64,000 nucleotides of DNA from Prorocentrum cordatum (taxonomy: Eukaryota; Sar; Dinophyceae; Prorocentrales; Prorocentraceae), in contig CAUYUJ010018726.1 in assembly GCA_963575745.1 (NCBI GenBank), positions 1,385,112 through 1,449,111 of the forward strand, in the 5' to 3' direction. The notes beneath the pieces were generated by a model that worked only from the letters and a program-made list of their open reading frames with translations, did not search any database and had not been told where the DNA came from. Positions 43,150 to 54,420 of this stretch are shown one piece after another; positions within the stretch are counted from its first letter, which is position 1; the number at the start of each line of letters is the position of its first letter. The translations under genes and the position numbers were made by a program.

Positions 43150-44060
43150 GGGACCGCCAAAACCCCCCCCCCAACAACAACAACAACAACAACAACGCTC
43201 CCGCTCAAGACTTCCTCCTTTTTTACTCAGGGCTGGTGTTTTTGCTCGCCCCCGAAAGCCGCCGTCCTAACAAAACCAGCGCTCCCGCTCGAGACTTCCT
43301 TCCGTTTTGCCTTGGACTGGCGCGCGAGTCTTTCTCTCATCGGCGCCGCCCCCAGCAAAAACAACGCTCCCGCTCGAGGGGCTTCCTCCCTTTTCTACTC
43401 AAGGCGGTGCTCCTCTTCGCCGCCGAAAACCGCCGCCCCGACAAAACCAGCGCTCCCGCCCGAGACTTCCTTCTGCTTTACGCTGGACTGGCGCCCTGCA
43501 CTTTTTTGAATCGGCGCCGCTCCCAGCAAGAACAACGCTCCCGCTCGAGGCTTCTTCTCTTCTTCCTGAAAACGGTGCTGTTTCTCGCCGCCGACAACCC
43601 CCGTCCCGACAAAACCACATTTACCGCTCGATGCTTCCTCATTTCTTATTCAAGGCGGTGCTCCTCCTCGCCGCCGAAAACCGCCGCCCCGACAAAACCA
43701 GCGCTCCCGCCCGAGACTTCCTTCCGCTTTACGCTGGACTGGCGCCGCCCCCAGCAAGAACAACGCTCCCGCTCGAGGCTTCTTCTCTTCTTTCTGAAAG
43801 CGGTGCCTTTCCTCGCCGCCGACAGCCCCCGTCCAGACAACACCACGGTTCCCGCTCGATGCTTCTTCCTTTCTTACTCAAGGCGGTGTTCTTCCTCGCC
43901 GCCGAAAACCGCCGCCCCAACAAAACCAGCGTTCCCGCTCGAGACTTCGTTGTTTTGTTTTACGCTGGACTAGCGCCCTACTCTCTTCAGCATCGGCGCC
44001 GCCCCAGCAACAACAGCAGCCGTGCCCGAGACTTCCCCACCTTTTTAATTCAGGGCCAGG
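43150..44060 (+). repeat. Tandem array of ~80-bp CGCTCCCGCTCGAGACTTCC units
   Basis: A CAA tract (43172-43195) leads in. ACAAAACCAGCGYTCCCGC recurs at about 43271, 43442, 43693 and 43921; related AGAACAACGCTCCCGCTCGA and ACAACACCACGGTTCCCGC units lie between, giving about 11 monomers. The Arg/Pro/Leu-rich open frames follow the repeat. Confidence 0.85.
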
Positions 44061-44369
44061 TCCTTGCCTCACCGCCGACAGCCCCCATCCCCACCAAGGC
44101 AATCCTGTCGTTCGATACTTCTTTGTGGTTTACCCCTCGCTGAGGTTCCAGTGGCGGTCTCGCATCGGCGCAGCAAGGCGCGGGCATGTGTTTTCGAGAA
44201 GGGATGTGTTGGAATTCCTTGGAGGAGGTGTTTGCAAGACCCCATTGGGCGGGATATTTGTGAATGGGAATAACGGGCCCCGCTATAGAACAATAGTCCC
44301 CCATGATGTGGGTGGTTATCATGATGGTCGCATGCTTCGTGAGGGAACATCGCGCATGAGGGTATACTG
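44061..44369. other. Intergenic, nothing recognised
   Basis: No repeat or gene that I can support. Confidence 0.45.
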
Positions 44370-44540
44370 ACTGTTGTTGTTGCTGTTGCTGCTGTTGTTG
44401 ATGCTGCTGTTGCTGTGTTATGTTGCTGTTGTTGTTGTTGCTGTTGTTGGTGATGGTGATGGTGATGGTGCTGCTGCTGTTGCAGTTGCTGTTGTTGTTG
44501 TTGCTGTTGTTGCTGCTGCTGTTGTTGTTGATGTTGAATT
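44370..44540 (+). repeat. CTG/TTG array
   Basis: TTGTTGCTGTTGCTGCTG with a GGTGAT stretch; CAG/CAA on the minus strand gives a poly-Gln frame. Confidence 0.9.
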
Positions 44541-44589
44541 CTCAATTCGGAAGAATAAGTATTGTTGACCCCCCCCGTGCGGTGCACAT

Positions 44590-44860
44590 TTTTTTCGATT
44601 GAAGTGCCCTTCCCGGGGCTCGCACCTTGTTTTTTACCAGGGAAACTTTTAAAAGGGTCAAACTGTGTCGTTGGCCCCCTGGTTTACAACACCAACGGCC
44701 CCTGCCTGATATTTCCTCACAATTGATTGAAGAATCGCGCTCTCGCTTGGGACTTCCTTGCAATTTACCACCAGGTCGCGGCTCCCGCTTGATACTTCCT
44801 GACAATTTATTGAAGAAGCGCGCTCTCATTTGGGGCTTCCGCGCTCCTCTCGACACGGTT
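44590..44860 (+). repeat. Degenerate relatives of the 43-kb units
   Basis: GCGCTCTCGCTTGGGACTTCCTTGCAATTTA (44738 onward), GCGGCTCCCGCTTGATACTTCC and GCGCTCTCATTTGGGGCTTCC recur about every 55-65 bp. Confidence 0.65.
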
Positions 44861-45374
44861 GCAGTTCTCACTATCTTTCCGCCCCGCTCTCCCCACGCCC
44901 CGCTTCTTGTCAGGGTTCCACAAGATTTGTTGCCGACACCAGTTAGCAGCTGTACAGCCCCCCCGTGGGGGTATCCACGATATGTTTTTTTCAAGGGTGT
45001 GGTACGTGGCGCTGTTTATGGCGCGACCCATGGCGAAACTTGTGATTAACCTGTTCGAGTGGCTGGCGCAAGCCATGGCGCAAGCTGGATCGCCACTCGC
45101 AGCGCAAATCATCGTCCGCCCTCTTTTTTGCCCCTCCCCTCCCTTCCTCCGATCCCTTCGTCCTCACTCTCCCCTGCTATTTGTTGCCCTTCGTTTTCAA
45201 GGGTTTCACCAACCGCACGTGGCACGGAATGCAATATACACCCCAAAAGAGGTACGATCGAAGACGAAGAGGGCGGGTATCCAGGGTTCGGGATATGCAT
45301 ATTGAATGACACACGAGCAGGTAAGAGCGAACAGTCTTAAAACGATTGTCGTTGTTGTCGTCTTCGTCGTTGCT

Positions 45375-45382
45375 GTTCTTGC

Positions 45383-45425
<43 letters not shown>

Positions 45426-45466
45426 GCTGTTGTTGTTGTTGTTGATGATGTTGTTGTTGGTGCTGG

Positions 45467-45503
<37 letters not shown>

Positions 45504-45515
45504 GCTGTTTGTCGT
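45375..45515 (+). repeat. TTG trinucleotide array, copy 1
   Basis: Nearly perfect TTG with GATG and GCTG interruptions; minus frames read poly-Asn, poly-Thr or poly-Gln. Confidence 0.9.
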
Positions 45516-45524
45516 CGTCGTCGT

Positions 45525-45722
45525 CCCACCCGCGGCCCACTCCGCGGCCCGCCCCGCGACCCATCCCGCGACCCACCCCGCGGCCCACCCGCGACCCAAC
45601 GCGCGACCCGCCCGCGACCCGCCCGCCCCACCCGCGCCCCGCCCGCGACCCACCCGCGACCCACCCGCGACCCACCCCGCGACCCACCCGCGACCTACCC
45701 CGCGACCCACCCGCGACCCATT
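45525..45722 (+). repeat. CGCGACCCACC 11-bp minisatellite, block 1
   Basis: 11- and 12-bp variants alternate. Because 11 is not a multiple of 3, all frames cycle and stay open. Confidence 0.9.
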
Positions 45723-45799
45723 CAGAGTGAGGGGACCGAACGGTCATGGTGTTTGGGTGCGTGGCTGAAATGGAGATCCGTTGTAGGCATATGTTTGGT

Positions 45800-45811
45800 G
45801 CGTTGTTGTTG

Positions 45812-45843
<32 letters not shown>

Positions 45844-45950
45844 GGTGGTGGTGGTGGTGGTGGTGGTGGTGGTGTTGGTGTTGGTGTTGTTTGTTTGTTT
45901 GTTTGTTTGTTCGTTTGGTTGATTGTTTGCTTGTTTGTTTGCTGTCGTCG
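45800..45950 (+). repeat. TTG, GGT and TTTG tracts
   Basis: TTG 45804-45830, GGT 45830-45876, GTTT/TTGT 45889-45945. Copy 2 at 50604-50700 is much shorter in GGT. Confidence 0.9.
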
Positions 45951-45959
45951 TCGTACCTG

Positions 45960-46225
45960 CGAAGCGCCAGCGGCCCACCCAACCCGCGACCCACCCGCGA
46001 CCCACCCGCGACCGACCCCGCGATTCACCCGCGACCCACCCCGCGACCCACCCGCGACCCACCCGCGACCCACCCGCGACCCACCAGCGACCCACCCGCG
46101 ACCCACTTCGCGACCTACCCGCGACCCACCCGCGACCCAGCCGCGACCAATTTGCGATCCACCCGCGACCCGGCCGCGTCCAATTTGCGACCCACCCGCC
46201 ACCCATCCGCGACCTACCCACATTG
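45960..46225 (+). repeat. CGCGACCCACC minisatellite, block 2
   Basis: Same 11-bp unit with CAATTTGCGACC variants near the end. Confidence 0.9.
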
Positions 46226-47019
46226 GTTTAAAGACAAAGTATATGTTTGCGGCAGGCTCGTTGCATAATTCGCGAAACGTTGGCGCAAGTGGCGGGCTTC
46301 TCCAGAGTCTCGCAGACTGCCGACGTTCCCAGTGCCCCTTCGCTCTTATCCGCATCTGCGGAGTGCTGCGTGAACCACAACACCCAATACGATACGCCAC
46401 GATTTGGGCCGATTTCCAGTACGAGTAAAACATTCCCCCTATAGTGTTCAAGTAGTACGTAACCGAGTCGGACGCCATGTGGGTTCCAATCGTACCCCAG
46501 AGGAATCTCAGTAGGATTTCATTCGGACCCCGATCGAATGCCAAACGGGCATCTGCAAAGGCTTTCCGGGGACCCGAGTGAAACTTCCTGTGTATCGTCC
46601 AGTAGGATACCGCTAGCTTTCAGTTGCCCCAGTCGGACCCCCAGTTGGATTTCATTCGGGTTAATTGGCGCGCCCACGCGCGGAAATTTTATCCTAACAG
46701 GTCCGCTTCTGCGTTTAGATAACATGGGGTGCGGACCGGGGCGATATTCGGGCGTGCTGCCCCATGACAGAGTCGCATCGTATGATTGCTTCAATCGGGT
46801 TCGGAGCTACACGTATGGTGCGAAGACGGGAGAACGATTTCAGAATAGGCCGCTGGAATTCCAGGGGTTATCCCAAAAGTGTTTCGGATCCGGTGGGATG
46901 CTTTAGGGATTCAACCAGGGCCTGCCTTGCATGCCCATCGGAAGTCCCGTGGGACACCTTAATCTCAGGAGGTGTTTAGTTTCGACTTCCCCTGGTTTGT
47001 CTCGGCTGGGAACTAATTC

Positions 47020-47579
47020 TAGACGCTTCGCGTATCCCCACCAGCCCGTCCAGAAACGTCGCCCAGGCGAGTAGAGGGTCGTCCTGAGGGGCTTTTCGGC
47101 GTCTTGGGTGCCTCGAGGGGGCCTCTGTGGGCCGTTCGGGATCCTCTTTGGGGCCTCCTGGGGGCCTCTTGGGGCCTCTTGGGGCCATCTTGGGGCCTTT
47201 GGGGGCCTCCTGGGCGCTTCTTGGGACCTCCTGGGCGCTTCTTGGGTGCCTCTGGGGGGTCTCTTGGGGCTTCTTGGGGGTCTCTTGGGGGCCTCCTGGG
47301 GGCCTCTTGGGGGGCCTCGGAGCCATCTTGGAGGAGATCGATCAACGAAGGGGGGTTCCCTAATTACAGCCCCCCCCTCAGGAGCCACGATCCTCGTGAG
47401 GGGTGTCGAATTTTAGCCCTCCCAGGGGTCGATCTTGGGCGCTCCAACGCGCCGCGGAACCCCCTGTCCAGGTCAGTGGGGAGGGGGTAGGGGGAGGGGT
47501 AAACCCCCCCCCCGAAGGGGAAGAGGGAGGGGTGGAAGAGGAAACTCGTTAAACCACCGACGCCCAGAGGGCTGGTGGG
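47020..47579 (-). mobile_element. 560-bp CTTGGG-family element, absent from the duplicate
   Basis: Inserted between modules B and C of copy 1; copy 2 reads straight through at 51822/51823. Flanked by ATTC (47016-47019) and ATTT (47580-47583), a possible 4-bp target duplication. CCCACCAGCCC lies 17 bp inside the left end (47037-47047) and in inverse at the right end (47569-47579). The core 47095-47335 is the CTTGGGGGCC repeat, followed by GGAGATCGATCAACGAAGGG and a C-run hairpin. No transposase; orientation unknown. Confidence 0.75.
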
Positions 47580-47583
47580 ATTT

Positions 47584-48278
47584 GCCACTCCTCCTCTTCT
47601 TGTTCCTCTTCCTCCTCCTTCTCCTCATCCTCTTCCTCCTTCTCCCCCTCCCCCCGTCCTCCTCCTCCTCTTCCTCCTCTTCCTGCTCCTCCTCCTCCCC
47701 CCTTTTCCCTCCTCCGCCTGCGCCCTCCTCGTCTCATTCCTCCTCGCCGTCGGCACCCGCGTCGCGGGCCACCGATCAGTTTCCGACTAGTGATCGCCGT
47801 GATGGATGATTGTGTGGGGGGGTTCTACCAGCGAGAAGTGTTCCCTGGGCTACCCTGCACGACAGAGGGATTTTGAGCAAGCATGTGGGAGGATAACAAT
47901 TTAGATCGACATGGTTTTCGGTGGAGGCGTTGTTCGCAATCTGCTCTCGCATCTTGTCTTAGTTACAGAACGAATGCAATGTTTGCAAGCACATGTACGC
48001 TCTACATCTACGTCTACATCTTCGTCGTCGGCGCCCGCGTCGCGGGCCACCGATTAGTTTCACACCAAGTGTTGCCGCGGCGGATGATGTTGTGGGGTGG
48101 CCTTGGAGGGCCTCTTGATGTTGTTTTTTGGTTTCCAGCTCCGGGGACAAGGCGTGTTATCCTCACCCAGGCCCCCCCCCGAACGAGGATACCTAGGAAC
48201 TGGCCGCATGCGTGAATCCTTGCAGTCTAGGGATCTGCATGAAGAGGAGGAGGATGAGGAGGAGCAGGAGGAAGAGGA

Positions 48279-48310
<32 letters not shown>

Positions 48311-48650
48311 TGCAGGAGGAGGAGGTGGAGGACAGGGGGGAGGAGGAGGACGACGACACCAACAACGACCGACGTGGCCGCAGGGCCCCCGAAGGTGGAC
48401 AGGCATCGTTGTCGTTGTCGTCATCGGCGTCGTCTCCGCCGGCGTCGTCGTCGTCGTAGCGTTCCTCCTCCCGTTGCCTTCGTGTTATTTATTATGTTGC
48501 ACGGTGTTTCACGCTAGGACAAAGGGAGGGTAGTCAGAGGTGAAGTTGGGAAGGGCGAAGGAGGCGTGGCCAGGCCGAAACGGCCTGTTCGATCACGCTT
48601 CTGTTGTCGATTCGTGCGCTCCTGCGCTTTGGTGTATGGCCACGGTTTGG
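47584..48650 (+). repeat. Segmental duplication, copy 1, module C
   Basis: Matches 51823-51875 plus 52533-53541. Contains a CTC tract (47585-47740), GTCGCGGGCCACCGATCAGT and its relative at 48040, and a GGA tract (48240-48345). The ~110-codon open frames are conserved in both copies only because the DNA is. Confidence 0.9.
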
Positions 48651-48695
48651 TGCCGCGTGCTCTCGCAGAGGGAGGACCCACCGCCATAGTAGATT

Positions 48696-49030
48696 TATTG
48701 TTAACCTTTTTGAGTGGCTGGCGCAAGCCATGGCGCAAGCTGGATCGCCACTCGCAGCGCAAATCATCGTCCTCCCTCTTTTTTGCCCCTCCCCTCCCCT
48801 CCTCCGATCCCTTCGTCCTCACTCTCCCCTGCTATTTGTTGCCCTTCGTTTTCAAGGGCTTCACCAACCGCACGTGGCAGGGAATGAAATATACCCCCCA
48901 AAAGGGGGTATGATCGAAGACGAAGAGGGCGGGTATCCAGGGTCCGGGATATGCATATTGAATGACACGCGAGCAGATAAGAGCGAACAGTCCTAAAACG
49001 ATTGTCGTTGTTGTCGTCGTCGTCGTCGTC
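48696..49030 (+). repeat. Segmental duplication, copy 2, module A
   Basis: Close copy of 45041-45372, ending in the same AAAACGATTGTCGTTGTTGT. Confidence 0.9.
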
Positions 49031-50156
49031 GTTGTTGTTGTTGTTGTTGCTGCTGTTGCTGTTGTTGATGTTGTTGTTGGTGTTGTTGTTGTTGTTGAAC
49101 ATTATTAATTCTAAAGAATAATTATTGTTGGGCCCCCTGGTGCGCGCCCCCCCCGCCGCGCCTAGGCCGCAGCCACGTTTTCATCATTTTCGTGAGGAAG
49201 CCTCAGGTAATTCGATGTCATCAAGATCCGGTTGTTTTGTTCCCCCCCGCTTTCCCTTGCAAAAAACACTATAAAATGAAATTTCTTGTTCAAATATAAT
49301 CAAATTTCAAGAATCCCTTGCAAAAAATAAGGTAAAGTGGACATTCGCGCGCGCAAGACGAAATCCTTCCAAAAGCTTAGTGTTCGGAGCGATTTTAACA
49401 TAAAAACATCAAAAAACCAATGGTTTTTCAACAAAAAAATGTCAAAATCTCATCCCGCGCGCTCTTGCGGATTCGTAGGAAACCCAACACTTTTTAAACA
49501 TTTCTGTCAAACGGGCTTTTGCGAGCAACTTTTTCGAACTTCTGCGACAACGGTTGCGCACCTGCCAGGGCCATCATCCCTGTCAAATAATACCATGCGG
49601 GACACATTCGTTTTTTCTTCGCGCGCGCACGCCGAAATCTCCAAAAACCATTGGGTTCTTAAGAATTTTAGCACCGCGCATCATAAAATCACACGAATCG
49701 CACCGTAGGTCCTCGAAAAACACCTGCACGACTTTTCAAAATTTCCACCCACACTATCAAATGTAACAGAGTATTCCCATCATCCCAGGAACTTGACCCA
49801 AAAATGTGACCAACTCCGCTCTCTCTGTCTCTCTCTCTGTCTGCTCTCTGTCTCTCTCTCTGTCTCTCTGTATTATGTATTGTATGGCACAATTGCACCA
49901 TGCTGGGCACATGCGCGCCCCGAATAAGTGACCAAGTTCTGTGGGTGTGTACCCCACGCCAGTGTAGTAGCCACGGTCGTCCGCACGCCACGAAGTGAAG
50001 TGTCCCAACGTCATAGGGCGGGAAGCTGGGTTTGGGTGGTCGCGAAGAGTCGTTTGGATATTTGGTAGAGCTTGTAATGCTCCCCCACGAAGTGGGGTCA
50101 TTGCCTGGTGTCGTATGAAAACCCTGGCACTGGGGAGAACACCACGCGTTCGGGTA
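49031..50156. other. ~1.1-kb segment present only in copy 2; AT-rich core
   Basis: 49230-49760 is distinctly AT-rich with GCGCGCGC islands. GACATTCGCGCGCGCAAGAC (49338) and ACACATTCG...GCGCGCGCACGCC (49602) are related. CAAAAAACCAATGGTTTTTC (49410) is a small hairpin. A CT tract follows at 49815-49870. No supported gene. Confidence 0.6.
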
Positions 50157-50161
50157 AAATG

Positions 50162-50194
<33 letters not shown>

Positions 50195-50230
50195 GGTGTT
50201 GTTGTTGCTGTTGCTGTTGCTGTTGCTGTT

Positions 50231-50290
<60 letters not shown>

Positions 50291-51822
50291 GATGTTGCTG
50301 TTGCTGTTGCTGTTTGTCGTCGTCGTCCCACCCGCGGCCCACTCCGCGGCCCGCCCCGCGACCCATCCCGCGACCCACCCCGCGGCCCACCCGCGACCCA
50401 ACGCGCGACCCGCCCGCGACCCGCCCGCCCCACCCGCGCCCCGCCCGCGACCCACCCGCGATCCACCCGCGACCCACCCCGCGACCCACCCGCGACCTAC
50501 CCCGCGACCCACCCGCGACCCACTCAGAGTGAGGGGACCGAACGGTCATGGTGCTTGGGTGCGTTGCTGAAATGGAGATCCGTTGTAGGCATATGTTTGG
50601 TGCGTTGTTGTTGTTGATGGTGGTGGTGTTGGTGTTGGTGTTGTTGTTGTTTGTTTGTTTGTTCGTTCGTTTGGTTGATCGTTTGCTTGTTTGTTTGCTG
50701 TCGTCGTCGTACCTGCGAAGCGCCAGCGGCCCACCCAACCCGCGACCCAACTCGCGACCCACCCCGTAACCCACCCCGCGACCCACCCGCGACCCACCCG
50801 CGACCCACCCGCGACCGACCCCGCGATTCACCCGCGACCCACCCCGCGACCCACCCGCGACCCAGCCGCGACCCACCGGCGACCCACCACCGACCCACCC
50901 GCGACCCACTTCGCGACCTACCCGCGACCCACCCGCGACCCAGCCGCGACCAATTTGCGATCCACCCGCGACCCGGCCGCGACCAATTTGCGACCCACCC
51001 GCCACCCACCCGCGACCTACCCACATTGGTTTAAAGACAAAATATATGCCTGCGGCGGGCTCGTTGTATAATTTGTGAAACGTTGGCGCAAGTGGCGGGC
51101 TTCTCCAGAGTCTCGCAGACTGCCGACGTTCCCACTGCCACCTCGCTCTTATCCGCATCTGCGGAGTGCTGCGTGAACCACAACACCCAATACGATACGC
51201 CACGATTCGGGCCGATTTCCAGTACGAGTAAAACATCCCCCCTATAGTGTTCAAGTAGTACGTAACCGAGTCGGACGCCATGTGGGTTCCAATCGTACCC
51301 CAGAGGAATCTCAGTAGGATTTCATTCGGACCCCGATCGAATGCCAAACGGGCATCTGCAAAAGCTTTCCGGGGACCCGAGTGAAACTTCCTGTGTATCG
51401 TCCAGTAGGATACCGCTAGCTTTCAATTGTCCCAGTCGGACCCCCAGTTGGATTTCATTCGGGTTAATTGCCGCGCCCACGCGCGGAAATTATTTCCTAA
51501 CAAGTCCGCTTCTGCGTTTAGATAACATGAGGTGCGGACCGGGGCGATATTCGGGCGTGCTGCCCCATGACAGAGTCGCATCGTATGATTGCTTCAATCG
51601 GGTTCGGAGATACACGTATGGTGCGAAGACGGGAGAACGATTTCAGAATAGGCCGCTGGAATTCCAGGGGTTATCCCAAGAGTGTTTCGGATCCGGTGGG
51701 ATGCTTTAGGGATTCAACCAGGGCCTGCCTTGCATGCCCATCGGAAGTCCCGTGGGACACCTTAATCTCAGGAGGTGTTTAGTTTTGACTTCCCCTGGTT
51801 TGTCTCGGCTGGGAACAAATTC
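50157..51822 (+). repeat. Segmental duplication, copy 2, module B
   Basis: TTG array 50160-50300, then CGCGACCCACC blocks at 50327-50525 and 50730-51025, then unique sequence matching 46226-47019. Confidence 0.9.
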
Positions 51823-51875
51823 GCCACTCCTCCTCTTCTTGTTCCTCTTCCTCCTCCTTCTCCTCATCCTCTTCC

Positions 51876-52532
51876 ACAATTACTCAATATGAAAATACTC
51901 TCCCTCTTCCCCTGATGGCGTCCGGGTGATGGCCGCGCACCCTCCGCGTACTGTTTTTTACATACAGGATGCCCGGGAAATCCCGGGAAACGACTCTCGC
52001 TGAGGCGCCGGCGTCATTTTTTCCCAAAATGCTGCTCTCGTTGAGGCGCCAGCCTCATTTCTGCTCCCGAATCGTTCCGAATCGTGCTCCCGCTGCAGCG
52101 TGGGCCTCATTTTCGGATCGGTGTTTGGCCTCCGTCGTTCAGGATGGCGTTCTCGCCCCAGCGCGGGCCTTTTCTCGCGCGCCCATCCGCCCGCCACCAC
52201 CGCGCCGCACCGCCACCACCACCACACCACCACCACCACCACCACCACACCACCACCAGCACCAGCACCAGTACCACCACCACCACCAGCACCAGCACCA
52301 CCACCACACAGCACCACCACCACCACCACCACCACCACCACCACCACCACACCACAACCACGCACACACGCACGCACGCACGCACGCACGTGCACCACCA
52401 CCCACTACGCACGCGCGCGCGGAGCCACAGGTCCGCTACGACACGCGTCCGCGGATAGAGAAAATCAGCGCCATGGTAAGGGATGGGAGGGAGGGGTAGG
52501 ACGTCAGATATGACGCGAGCGCACCTAGCTTG
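51876..52532 (+). mobile_element. 657-bp insertion present only in copy 2
   Basis: Interrupts the CTC tract of module C (CCTCTTCC | TCCTTCTCCC). Contains four GCTCTCGCTGAGGCGCC-type units (51993-52170), a CCA array (52190-52365), a CGCACGCACG run and a right part matching 11588-11695 inverted. No coding capacity or clear terminal repeats. Confidence 0.65.
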
Positions 52533-53541
52533 TCCTTCTCCCCTCCCCCCGTCCTCCTCCTCTTCCTCCTCTTCCTGCTCCTCCTCCTCCCCCCCTTTCC
52601 CTCCTCCGCCTGCGCCCTCCTCGTCTCATTCCTCCTCGCCGTCGGCACCCGCGTCGCGGGCCACCGATCAGTTTCCGACTAGTGATCGCCGTGATGGATG
52701 ATTGTGTGGGGGGGTTCTACCAGCGAAAAGTGTTCCTTGGGCTACCCTGCACGACAGAGGGATTTTGAGCAAGCATGTGGGAGGATAACAATTTAGATCG
52801 ACATGGTTTTCGGTGGAGGCGTTGTTCGCAATCTGCTCTCGCATCTTGTCTTAGTTACAGAACGAATGCAATGTTTGCAAGCACATGTACGCTCTACATC
52901 TACGTCTACATCTTCGTCGTCGGCGCCCGCGTCGCGGGCCACCGATTAGTTTCACACCAAGTGTTGCCGCGGCGGACGATGTTGTGGGGTGGCCTTGGAG
53001 GGCCTCTTGATATTGTTTTTTGGTTTCCAGCTCCGGGGACAAGGCGTGTTACCCTCACCCAGGCCCCCCCCCCCCGAACGAGGATACCTAGGAACTGGCC
53101 GCATGCGTGAATCCTTGCAGTCTAGGGATCTGCATGAAGAGGAGGAGGAGGAGGAGGATGAGGAGGAGGAGGAAGAGGAGGAAGATGAGGAGGAGGAGGA
53201 GGTGCAGGAGGAGAAGGTGGAGGACAGGGGGGAGGAGGAGGACGACGACACCAACAACGACCGACGTGGCCGCAGGGCCCCCGAAGGTGGACAGGCATCG
53301 TTGTCGTTGTCGTCATCGGCGTCGTCTCCGCCGGCGTCGTCGTCGTCGTAGCGTTCCTCCTCCCGTTGCCTTCGTGTTATTTATTATGTTGCAAGGTGTT
53401 TCACGCTAGGACAAAGGGAGGGTAGTCAGAGGTGAAGTTGGGAAGGGCGAAGGAGGCGGGGCCAGGCCGAAACGGCCTGTTCGATCACGCTTCTGTTGTC
53501 GATTCGTGCGCTCCGGCGCTGTGGTGTATGGCCACGGTTTG
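52533..53541 (+). repeat. Segmental duplication, copy 2, module C
   Basis: Parallels 47638-48650. Homology stops after ATGGCCACGGTTTGGTGC. Confidence 0.9.
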
Positions 53542-53819
53542 GTGCACTCGGCTGCTGTGATACGCGCAGTCGCCGTGGTGTCATCCAGTGCATGCAGGCT
53601 TTGGTGTGCAATAGCGATGTTGCGTACGCGGGTGCTCGTGCACAGAGGCATTATGGTGTTGTCGTAGCGCACACACAATTCAGGCGGCTGTTGCACCGGA
53701 GTTGTGGACGCGTTTTCGGGGGTGCTCGCCAGCCGCCGTTGTCGTCACCCCCACCCCCCCGACCCCCCCTTTCCCACGGTAACACACGTTACCCCCAGTG
53801 AATAAAATAACGATCTTTG
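53542..53819. other. Degenerate GTGGT repeat and GTAACG word
   Basis: GTGCACTCGGCTGCTGTG/GCCGTGGTGTC words to 53665. GGTAACACACGTTACCCCC with AATAAAATAA (53777-53808) resembles the arm at 9200-9235. Confidence 0.5.
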
Positions 53820-54420
53820 GGCCATCCTCGGGGCCCGCGTGGGGGCGAGGGAAGGAGGAGGAGGAGGAGGACGACGACGACGTCGACGATGACGACGACC
53901 ATAACAACGACAACGACAACGACGACCACAGCTACGACGAAGCGAAGGAGTAGGAAAAGGGAGACGATGAGGGCAAGGACGAGCAGCAGGAGGAAGAGGA
54001 GGAGGAGGAGGACAACGAGAACGAAGACAGAGCCCTCAAATCCCTTCTTGGAGCTCTCTTGGGACTGTTTTGGGAGATCTTGGAGCCCTTTCGAAGCTCT
54101 TTCGGGGATCTTGGGTCCCTCCTGGAGCCCTCTTGGGGTTGTCTTGCGAGCTCTGGAGGACCTTTTGGTCCCATCTTGGAGGCCATCGATCAAAAGAGAG
54201 GTGTCCACGATTTTTGGCCCCGCCTCTGTGGCTGTCAAAATCGTCTCTTGGGGCCCTCTGACGCTCTTGGTCCGATCTTGGGCCCTCTTAGGACAAGCGT
54301 GAGGCCTCGAAAGCACACTGGAAGCGAAAAGACGTGAATGCAGACATCGAAGGCGTCCCTCGGCTTTTGAAGGATATTGGCTTAGGTCGACCACGCTCGC
54401 CCAAAGGGCTGGATGGATTC
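53820..54420. mobile_element. CTTGGG-family element, 54-kb copy
   Basis: GGA/GAC tracts (53840-54015), a CTTGGG block (54045-54310) with GGAGGCCATCGATCAAAAGA, and an end word CGCCCAAAGGGCTGGATGGA (54399-54418) that parallels CGCCCAGAGGGCTGGTGGGA at 47561-47580. Confidence 0.6.

Larger units (their letters stand above)
45041..47019 (+). repeat. Segmental duplication, copy 1, modules A and B
   Basis: Module A (45041-45372) matches 48696-49030, with shared GTGGCTGGCGCAAGCCATGG. Module B (45500-47019) matches 50302-51822 with few differences: the CGCGACCCACC minisatellite, an ATATGTTTGGTGCGTTG segment, the TCTCCAGAGTCTCGCAGACT segment and the CCAGTCGGACCCCCAGTTGG segment. Confidence 0.9.

Noticed and set aside
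43146-44143. Two ~275-codon plus frames rich in Arg/Pro/Leu
   Set aside because: Both frames follow the ~80-bp satellite, overlap completely and show no start or domain.
49689-51347. 552-codon minus-strand frame with poly-Gln and RVGRGWVAGG repeats
   Set aside because: Consists of TTG and CGCGACCCACC repeat complement; the duplicate at 45.3-46.5 kb is broken by length changes, so frame is not conserved.
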